A stretch of 13,641 nucleotides of DNA, from NCBI GenBank assembly GCA_030589605.1, contig JAUUVJ010000051.1, forward strand, positions 1-13,641, read 5' to 3'. This DNA comes from Candidatus Hodarchaeota archaeon (GTDB lineage Archaea; Asgardarchaeota; Heimdallarchaeia; Hodarchaeales; Hodarchaeaceae). A model generated the notes under the pieces. That model was not told where the DNA came from. It saw only the letters and a list, made by a program, of their open reading frames with translations, and made no database searches. Shown here one piece after another: positions 6,539 through 11,985 of this stretch; within the stretch, counting starts at the first letter, position 1; each line of letters begins with the position of its first letter. Both the position numbers and the translations under genes were made by a program.

Positions 6539-6697
6539 CTATAGTAGACTCTTATTTTGTTCTAAAAGGAGCTGATTTTGCGATATTAACTCACTAGCCA
6601 TCGCTACAAGGTCTTGTTTCTCTCGATTAAGCCATTCTCTCAGTTTAAATTTATAAAATGAAATTCGCTTATTAGTTGATAAATAGAAGATTTCTGT
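6539..6697 (-). other. Open frame without a usual start, possible small coiled-coil peptide or remnant
   Basis: Between in-frame stops there are 52 sense codons that translate to a strongly helical, heptad-like sequence, for example LNREKQDLVAMASELISQNQ followed by LLLEQNKSLL at the C-terminus. The only ATG lies late, in the middle of this helix, and no Shine-Dalgarno is visible. It precedes the GTPase gene on the same strand. It may be a remnant of a larger gene, a peptide with an unusual start, or chance. Confidence 0.25.
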
Positions 6698-6740
6698 CTA
6701 AAAAACAACCATAAAAAAAAACAGAAGTTGGTAACCACTT

Positions 6741-7232
6741 TTGCCATTTATTGAACAAACATTTTCAAAGAAGAAGCATTCTTTTTCAGCAAGTCACTTT
6801 CTAGTAGGTTATGAGAAATGTGATCGATTACATGGTCACACTTATCATGTTAAAGTTAACCTTCAATATAATCAACTGGAATCAGCATCACCAATCGATT
6901 ATAAGATTATAAATGACGTAATCCAACAGGAATTAGCCTTATTGAATCAAAAGATACTGATTCCTAGTGATTCGTCTGATATTCAGATGATTTCTAATTT
7001 AAACAATAAAAATTGGAACATTATTGTGAAAGGGAAAAAATATTCCTTTCCTAAACAAGATGTTCAGATTATGGATGGTATTGATCAAACTACAAGTGAA
7101 AATATTTCTTATTACCTTCATCAAAGATTTAGTTCTTGGTTACAAAATAAATTTCCTGGATTGATTTCTTCATTGAAAGTTGAAATTTCAGAGAATTTAG
7201 GAAATTACTCTAGTTATTCTGCATTAATTTGA
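6741..7232 (+). CDS. 6-pyruvoyl-tetrahydropterin synthase / QueD-like protein
   Basis: The family fold (T-fold, COG0720) is shown by FSASHFLVGYEKCDRLHGHTY (15-35): His19, His31 and His33 match the zinc ligands and Cys27 the catalytic cysteine. Later motifs KILIP (71-75), a YSFP-x-DV segment, and DQTTSENISYYL also fit. Family members convert dihydroneopterin triphosphate or related substrates to tetrahydropterins or to carboxy-tetrahydropterin for queuosine/archaeosine. The family normally has Asp-His before the KxLxP motif as part of the catalytic relay; here the residues are Asn69-Gln70, so the standard chemistry may be altered or lost. At 163 residues the length is normal for archaea. The start must be TTG at 6741, since no other suitable start precedes the conserved N-terminus, and no good Shine-Dalgarno is present. 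It ends 15 bp from a convergent small gene. Confidence 0.87.
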   Translation: MPFIEQTFSKKKHSFSASHFLVGYEKCDRLHGHTYHVKVNLQYNQLESASPIDYKIINDVIQQELALLNQKILIPSDSSDIQMISNLNNKNWNIIVKGKKYSFPKQDVQIMDGIDQTTSENISYYLHQRFSSWLQNKFPGLISSLKVEISENLGNYSSYSALI

Positions 7233-7247
7233 ATAAATGTACAGTGG

Positions 7248-7373
7248 TTAATCCCAACGCTTACCTGAAGCGGTAAGATATATTAAAACAAGAACACCTA
7301 TAATTAAAAAGCCACCTAAGAGAACTAGTATTCCCAACATTAATAAACTAATAATGATTGCGATTAAATCCAA
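7248..7373 (-). CDS. Small membrane protein, 41 residues, unknown
   Basis: A short minus-strand frame encodes a peptide starting MDLIAIII, with an almost unbroken hydrophobic stretch (about 3-33) carrying two adjacent glycines in the middle, and ending in the polar tail TASGKRWD. It starts with TTG at 7373, which has a GGGAG Shine-Dalgarno nine bases upstream. The composition is that of a single transmembrane helix, or a tight helical hairpin bent at the Gly-Gly, with the short basic tail at the C-terminus. It converges on the PTPS-like gene. No family is recognised; small hydrophobic proteins of this kind often regulate larger membrane proteins, but nothing here identifies a partner. Confidence 0.6.
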   Translation of the reverse strand: MDLIAIIISLLMLGILVLLGGFLIIGVLVLIYLTASGKRWD

Positions 7374-7542
7374 TTCTTACTTCTCCCAAAGAAATAAATA
7401 CGACAAAATTCTTCTACAAAAAAATATACAATTTTGCAAGTATAAAAAACTTACTAGTAAATCTTTCATTATTGTTTCAGGTGACATGGAAATTTCAATA
7501 AAAATATGTTAAATTTATTTATTATGAAATTCTTTAACGGGA

Positions 7543-7887
7543 TTAGTCGTTATTGCATATCACTGATTTAATTTGCATAGGATGAGGAGGACAACCAATA
7601 ATTAATTCTTGGATGTTAAGACGTTTATGTAAGTCTTTCAAGAAAGAATTACCAAAATGAGGCCATACACCTGATCCTTTGACACAATGGCCTATTCCTA
7701 TCAGTTTAGGTGGAGCTTCCATTGATAGAATTAATTTGTTAAGCTTTGCATAATCCTCAGATGTGAATGCTCCTGTTATTATTACTATAGATTCTTTGGA
7801 TCTGAGATTTTCTTCCTTTAGAACTGAATTAACCTCAAATGAACAGGCAGAACAATATTTTGTATTAAAAACGACTATTTCTATGAT
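7543..7887 (-). CDS. Mini [NiFe]-hydrogenase small-subunit/NuoB-like Fe-S protein, non-standard start
   Basis: The frame encodes about 114 residues related to the 20-kDa subunit family (NuoB and [NiFe]-hydrogenase small subunits). Cys12 and Cys15 (YCSAC), Cys68 (GIGHC) and Cys99 (IIGCPPHPMQI) match the proximal [4Fe-4S] cluster ligands of hydrogenase small subunits such as MvhG. A VIITGAFT-x-ED strand and a LIGIGHC-x5-GVW segment also fit. It is much shorter than those subunits and there is no large subunit nearby. No ATG, GTG or TTG precedes the first conserved strand: the in-frame stop at 7897-7899 is followed by GAG CGG ACA ATC ATA. An AGGAG Shine-Dalgarno lies six bases before ATC (7887-7885) and nine before ATA. 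It lies 21 bases after the GcvH-like gene, so the two are probably cotranscribed. An electron-transfer role is inferred. Confidence 0.72.
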   Translation of the reverse strand: MIEIVVFNTKYCSACSFEVNSVLKEENLRSKESIVIITGAFTSEDYAKLNKLILSMEAPPKLIGIGHCVKGSGVWPHFGNSFLKDLHKRLNIQELIIGCPPHPMQIKSVICNND

Positions 7888-7908
7888 TGTCCGCTCCTAA
7901 TGCCATAC

Positions 7909-8376
7909 CTATTCTTCTTCATATTTTTCTATTTCATCTTCGATATAACGTTTCAATTTATTGGAATTTCCGAGAGGTATGATATCAGGAGAATTAATTT
8001 CTTCCTCGAGCTTGGTTGGTTTAATTCGTACAACCCAATTAGTATATGGATCCTTATTAATTAATTCTGGTTTTTCAATGACTGCTTCATTTACTTCAAC
8101 AAGAACAGCTGTTAATGGGAGCCGTTGAGGGCCAATAAATTTATCTGTCTCGACAGTTCCAAATGCTTTTCCCTTAGGATATTCTTTACCTAATTTTCGT
8201 GTCCGTACATTTAGAATTGGGCCCTGTTTTTGACCGAAATCATCATAACCAACTTCAAAGATATCGTTATCAGGTTTAAACCAGATATGACCAGGATCGT
8301 GGGTATAATAGTAGCGATCCAAAGGAAAAAAATACGTATTATCTCGAGTAGATATCTCTAGTTTTTTCTCGCCCAA
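7909..8376 (-). CDS. gcvH: GcvH-like lipoyl-domain protein
   Basis: Residues 22-120 match glycine cleavage H-protein: YYTHDPGHIWFKPDND, FEVGYDDFGQKQGPI, KGKAFGTVETDKF (Lys79 in the position of the lipoylated lysine), LVEVNEAVIEKPELINKDPY (92-111), and NWVVRIKP. In the glycine cleavage system the lipoyl arm accepts the aminomethyl group from the P-protein. At 155 residues it is longer than the usual 125-130, with about 20 extra N-terminal residues and a charged helical C-terminal tail (about 122-155, KYEEE at the end). It also diverges at conserved spots: the usual SPVSG turn after the lysine reads QRLPLTA. It starts with TTG at 8376, preceded by a GGTGA Shine-Dalgarno six bases upstream. It lies 3 kb from gcvPA-gcvPB and directly upstream of an Fe-S gene, so it may serve GcvP or another lipoate-dependent process. 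Confidence 0.88.
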   Translation of the reverse strand: MGEKKLEISTRDNTYFFPLDRYYYTHDPGHIWFKPDNDIFEVGYDDFGQKQGPILNVRTRKLGKEYPKGKAFGTVETDKFIGPQRLPLTAVLVEVNEAVIEKPELINKDPYTNWVVRIKPTKLEEEINSPDIIPLGNSNKLKRYIEDEIEKYEEE

Positions 8377-8421
8377 TAGATGTCACCGCGATAGAAGAAA
8401 TTGTCCATAATGTTGATTAAA

Positions 8422-8436
8422 ATAATATTATAAAAT
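8422..8436 (-). promoter_or_regulatory. TATA box of the gcvH-like/Fe-S gene pair
   Basis: On the minus strand TTTTATAATATTATT lies about 46-60 bases before the gcvH-like TTG start. Transcription would start near 8400, upstream of the GGTGA Shine-Dalgarno. This is the only strong TATA-like element before the gene, but the spacer is very AT-rich. Confidence 0.4.
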
Positions 8437-8515
8437 TATTCTGGTTTTGAGATTTTTTACAGTTTTTTATTATAATAATTTACTCATGAAACATTCTTTT
8501 TGTATTGTTTATCAA

Positions 8516-8794
8516 TCAGAGAATCTCTTTAATAAGCTGTTCTATTTCTTTCAGAGTCTTTTTATGTGATTCATATAGGTCTACTTGAATTAATCCTTCG
8601 GAATGACAAGTTAAACGAATATTTTCTAATTTAAAAACCATTACACTTGGTGTAGCAATTAATACCTTATATTGTTTTTTTATTAAAGATTCTTTGATAG
8701 CTGATAATCGAAAATTGTTTGATGGTTTAATTGAGACATACCAGCGTTTGGAGTTATTTGAACAGGGTTTAATTGTAAATCTGGGTGGTATCAA
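8516..8794 (-). CDS. Conserved-looking hypothetical protein, 92 residues
   Basis: I do not recognise a family. The protein has a compact alternating pattern: RWYVSIKP strand, helix AIKESLIKK, strand KVLIATPSVMVFKL, strand IRLTCHSEGLIQVDLY, and a C-terminal helix LKEIEQLIKEIL. This beta-alpha-beta-beta-beta-alpha order resembles small alpha/beta domains such as TBP-half, KH-like or ferredoxin-like folds. It contains two isolated cysteines and no metal-binding motif, signal peptide or membrane segment. The start is TTG at 8794, supported by a GAGGA Shine-Dalgarno six bases upstream. It is divergent from the ThiI-like gene (143-bp spacer) and 139 bp upstream of the gcvH-like gene on the same strand. 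A role with either neighbour is only a guess. Confidence 0.7.
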   Translation of the reverse strand: MIPPRFTIKPCSNNSKRWYVSIKPSNNFRLSAIKESLIKKQYKVLIATPSVMVFKLENIRLTCHSEGLIQVDLYESHKKTLKEIEQLIKEIL

Positions 8795-8937
8795 GGCATT
8801 TCCTCAAAATGTTTCTCTGTAACTATATTTTAATGAGACCGTTCAATATTTTCATTTTCAAAGCACAAAACCAAAATGAGTAATTGATTTTAGCTCTCAA
8901 TGTGGTTGTTTAGGAATCGAAATAAATAAATGACGTA

Positions 8938-9630
8938 ATGATTATGAAAGCAGTATGTTTATTATCAGGAGGTATAGATAGTCCCGTTGCAGCTCAGATA
9001 GCAGTAAATAACGGAATTAAGCCATTTTTTCTTCATTATCATAACTTTCCATTTAATTCTATTGGAACTTTAGAGAAGGTTGTATCATTGTGTAATATTT
9101 TTTCTCAGAAGAATCCAGAAATTTCCTCTTCCTTAGCAATAATACCACATGGTAAGTCACAGGAAACTATATTGAATTCTCTTGAAGGAAAAGAGATTCG
9201 TAAAACATGTTTGTTTTGTAGAATTCAAATGTTTATCAAAGCAGAAATATATGCTTCTAGAATTAAAGCTGATGTAATAATAACAGGAGAAATTTTAGGA
9301 GAACAAGCGAGTCAAACTTTAGATAATTTAACAATAGTCAATTCAAGAATCCAGATGATTGTACTCAGACCATTACTAGGTTACAATAAGGAAGAAGTAG
9401 TTCAGCTATCAAAAAAGTGGGGATATTACACCACCTCAATTTTACCAGGAGGGTGTTGTAGCATCAATCCCAAATATCCAGAAACCAGAGGTAGACTAGG
9501 AAATATTGGAAATACATTTGATAAGCTATTTGGTCGATTTGAGGAAGCGACAAACATAGAACTAGGAGAAGTTAATACCTATCCTCTCCCTGTGAATATT
9601 GATACTGTTCTTAGCGATATTGAATACTAA
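8938..9630 (+). CDS. ThiI-like PP-loop sulfurtransferase lacking the THUMP domain
   Basis: The 230 residues align with the catalytic C-terminal domain of ThiI, the tRNA 4-thiouridine (and thiazole-branch) sulfurtransferase. The PP-loop SGGIDSPVA (10-18) binds ATP to adenylate the target. CLFCR (91-95) and GGCC (171-174) match the cysteines that in archaeal ThiI hold an Fe-S cluster or carry persulfide. VIITGEILGEQASQT and VLRPLLGYNKEEV also match. The N-terminal ferredoxin-like and THUMP domains that bind tRNA in full-length ThiI (about 380-480 residues) are absent, and no THUMP gene is next to it. It may act on another substrate or recruit tRNA through a partner. ATG at 8938 or 8944 can start it; neither has a clear Shine-Dalgarno. 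Its 3' end overlaps the convergent NAD-kinase gene by 4 bp. Confidence 0.87.
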   Translation: MIMKAVCLLSGGIDSPVAAQIAVNNGIKPFFLHYHNFPFNSIGTLEKVVSLCNIFSQKNPEISSSLAIIPHGKSQETILNSLEGKEIRKTCLFCRIQMFIKAEIYASRIKADVIITGEILGEQASQTLDNLTIVNSRIQMIVLRPLLGYNKEEVVQLSKKWGYYTTSILPGGCCSINPKYPETRGRLGNIGNTFDKLFGRFEEATNIELGEVNTYPLPVNIDTVLSDIEY

Positions 9631-10793
9631 ACAGCCTCAACTCGTACCATCGTATAAGTATTATAATCTACTAGAACTTTAATATATCCAGAAAGCTCTT
9701 GATCAAGGTTTGGATCACCAGTATCAACAAACAGTTTTTTTTCGGGGATATTCTCTAATTTTGAGCGTGTTGCAATAACATCAATATTCTCTATACCAAC
9801 TAATTTAATCACCTCTGAGCTTAATTGTTGATTGCCCCGACCAAAAATAAAACCCTGCATCCCTATAATAGTAACTACAATTCGAATAGATCTTGCTTTT
9901 GTTGTATTAATGAGATTAATTATCTCTGATTCCATCAAATCTTTCCCTAAAATAGTTTGTTTTAGAACCGCATCAATTCCTAACAAAGATTTTTGAGAAT
10001 GAATCTCTTCATTAAATACTTGAGCTATTTCTTTAATGGTTGAGCCTGAACCAAGCAAATAAAGTGTATCATTGTCTATTAATTCTTTATATGTTTGAAT
10101 TATTCCGTTTATGTTTGCTTCTTCAGATGAGTCATAAAAACTACATAACTTGCTTGGTTGCATTAAAGCAGGGATTTGTGGTACAAGTGCGACTCCAAAA
10201 ATTGTTGTTGACAAACGATTATGTCGAAAAGCATCTTCATCCAAATCTACAATTTCTGATTTAATAAGTTGAACTTCTTCATTAACAAATTTTCTGAGAA
10301 TATGTACAGCTTTCTCAATTCCTTGTGCAAAAACACCAGAGTGCATTTTAACTCCCGATGGAACCCCTAATATTGGAAAATCAGATCCAACTGCTGCTAA
10401 CACATCTCGAGCTGTCCCATCTCCACCTACAAAAATGAGTAGATCGACTTTAAGCTTCTTAAGTCTTTTTGAAACAGAATATGTATCTTGACTGCTTGTT
10501 TTGGAGGGGATTAGAATATCAGAAATCACACGCTTAAAGGGAGTTGGGGTTGAACGTGTCAATGAGGAGAAAATATCTTCTCCCATAATACCTTTCGGTA
10601 TAATAAATTTAATATTTTTGTATTCTGGAAATTCTGATAATTGTTTTAAGAACCGCTTTGCTCTTTCATCCGCTATAGGATGAGCACCACGCTTTATGGC
10701 CTCCTGTAAAATCACTGATGAATCTGTGCCCTTTAATCCTACTTTTCCACCCATTCCAGCAATAGGATTGATAAAAAACCCAATATTTTTCAT
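9627..10793 (-). CDS. AcoX-type ATP-NAD kinase family protein
   Basis: The protein (388 residues) belongs to the AcoX/archaeal NAD kinase-like family (COG3199). It begins with MKNIGFFINPIAGMGGKVGLKG, the family's N-terminal strand and glycine loop. LLIFVGGDGTARDV (118-131) is the GGDGT nucleotide-binding motif, with Asp125 as the catalytic-site acid, and ILGVPSGVKMHSGVFA (141-156) follows. It is longer than canonical NAD kinases (about 280) because of a C-terminal domain of about 180 residues, as usual in this family; LLGSGST and FGRGNQQLS motifs there fit. The expected reaction is phosphorylation of NAD to NADP, though members acting on other substrates cannot be excluded. The ATG at 10793 has no Shine-Dalgarno, but a TATA-like element 25 bases upstream implies a leaderless mRNA. 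It is divergent from the SDR gene and overlaps the convergent ThiI-like gene by 4 bp. Confidence 0.85.
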   Translation of the reverse strand: MKNIGFFINPIAGMGGKVGLKGTDSSVILQEAIKRGAHPIADERAKRFLKQLSEFPEYKNIKFIIPKGIMGEDIFSSLTRSTPTPFKRVISDILIPSKTSSQDTYSVSKRLKKLKVDLLIFVGGDGTARDVLAAVGSDFPILGVPSGVKMHSGVFAQGIEKAVHILRKFVNEEVQLIKSEIVDLDEDAFRHNRLSTTIFGVALVPQIPALMQPSKLCSFYDSSEEANINGIIQTYKELIDNDTLYLLGSGSTIKEIAQVFNEEIHSQKSLLGIDAVLKQTILGKDLMESEIINLINTTKARSIRIVVTIIGMQGFIFGRGNQQLSSEVIKLVGIENIDVIATRSKLENIPEKKLFVDTGDPNLDQELSGYIKVLVDYNTYTMVRVEAV

Positions 10794-10810
10794 AATTTAC
10801 TTGTCTCAAG

Positions 10811-10825
10811 ATTTTTTAATTTATG
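10811..10825. promoter_or_regulatory. Shared TATA-like element of divergent genes
   Basis: ATTTTTTAATTTATG sits in the 56-bp gap between the NAD-kinase gene and the SDR gene. Its centre is about 25 bases from the NAD-kinase ATG and about 32 bases from the SDR TTG. It could serve both directions, with leaderless or nearly leaderless mRNAs. No Shine-Dalgarno is visible on either side, which agrees with this. Confidence 0.4.
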
Positions 10826-10849
10826 ATGGTTCAAATAATATGAAGATTA

Positions 10850-11869
10850 TTGAAGATTCTTATTACTGGCGCAACAGGATTTATTGGTAAAGCTTTTGTA
10901 AAAGAACTGTTGTCAAAGAAAAAGGAGTATAGTGTTTTCTGCGCCGTCAGGAGTAGTTCAAAAAAAGACGATTTAGAAGAACTTGATGTAAATTTTGTTA
11001 ATTTTGATTTAGATGATATTAAGACTTTTGAAAGTTCTGTAAAAGGAAAAGATATAGTCGTTCATTTTGCTGCTCATTATGATTTTTATGCACAAAGGGA
11101 TATCCTATTCAATCGAAACGTCGAAGCTTCTAAAGTACTCGCAGAAGTATGCGTGAAAAATGAGGTTAAACATTTTGTTTATTGTTCAACCACTGAAGTT
11201 TTAGGTACAAAAGTAGACGCAACTGAAGAAGCTGATTATAATCCCGTTTCCGTTTATGGTGAAAGTAAAGTCGAAGCTGAAAAAACTCTTTTAATGTTGC
11301 ATAAAGAACGAGGACTTCCCTTAACTATTGCAAGGCCTACAGGTGTTATTGGACCAGGTGAATGCTATCCATTCAACGATTTTATTATTGCTATCGATAA
11401 AGGTATTACTTTTTTACCAAGGCTTATTCCTGGGTCTGGAAATGGAACTATTCACTGGACATATATTGATGATGTTGTACAAGGATTTATCAAAATCATT
11501 GAGAATAGAGAGAAGTCAATTGGTCAAATCTTTCATCTTACCTCAAATACGCCTCAGACATGGAATGAGATGATAGAAGTTATTTGTGAAAGTCTTGATA
11601 TAACTGGAAAGAAAAATCATGGAAGGAAGTTTCACATACCAGTAACTCTCGCAAGGATAGGAATGCCTTTATTCACTTTATATTATAAGTTAAGGGGAAT
11701 TGATAACTTTGTTCTCAAACCTGGTGCAGTAAAAACATTGCAAACAAGTCGCGGGTATATAAATGCAAAAGCGAAGACTATACTGGGTTTTAATCCTACT
11801 GTTGATTTTAAAACAGGAGTTACAAACTCCGTAATGTGGTTAAGGAAACAAGGAAGATTAAAATCGTAA
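10850..11869 (+). CDS. Extended SDR / NAD-dependent epimerase-dehydratase family protein
   Basis: This 339-residue protein has an N-terminal Rossmann fold starting MKILITGATGFIG, with the GxxGxxG loop at Gly7, Gly10 and Gly13. VHFAAHYDFY (71-80), YCSTTEVLG (111-119, catalytic Ser/Thr), the YxxxK pair Tyr136/Lys140, and ARPTGVIGPG near 161-170 show an intact extended SDR active site. The C-terminal third contains a hydrophobic stretch (about 262-281), and WTYIDDVVQG is the usual substrate-domain motif. The pattern resembles 3-beta-hydroxysteroid dehydrogenase or dihydroflavonol-reductase-like members more than sugar epimerases, but the substrate cannot be named. The only usable start is TTG at 10850: the frame has a stop just before it. 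An ATG at 10840 is out of frame because of a 10-bp tandem near-repeat. Confidence 0.88.
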   Translation: MKILITGATGFIGKAFVKELLSKKKEYSVFCAVRSSSKKDDLEELDVNFVNFDLDDIKTFESSVKGKDIVVHFAAHYDFYAQRDILFNRNVEASKVLAEVCVKNEVKHFVYCSTTEVLGTKVDATEEADYNPVSVYGESKVEAEKTLLMLHKERGLPLTIARPTGVIGPGECYPFNDFIIAIDKGITFLPRLIPGSGNGTIHWTYIDDVVQGFIKIIENREKSIGQIFHLTSNTPQTWNEMIEVICESLDITGKKNHGRKFHIPVTLARIGMPLFTLYYKLRGIDNFVLKPGAVKTLQTSRGYINAKAKTILGFNPTVDFKTGVTNSVMWLRKQGRLKS

Positions 11870-11985
11870 AAAGAGACTACTGCAATTATAATTTCAAAGG
11901 AAACATTGCAAAACGAGCACCATTACTCTCCACGACAACCAAAATTTCTAATAATTATGCTTCTTAACCATCTCGAATTTGAATT

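Larger units (their letters stand above)
6411..6740. other. Spacer between the GTPase and PTPS genes
   Basis: This 330-bp spacer divides the minus-strand GTPase from the plus-strand PTPS-like gene. It contains the GTPase TATA element (6441-6449, minus), an open frame lacking a standard start codon (6539-6697, minus), a plus-strand TTTAAATTTATAAAA element (6644-6658), and a poly-A run (6712-6721) with CATAAAA at about the distance expected for a leaderless TTG start at 6741. No RNA gene was recognised. Confidence 0.5.
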
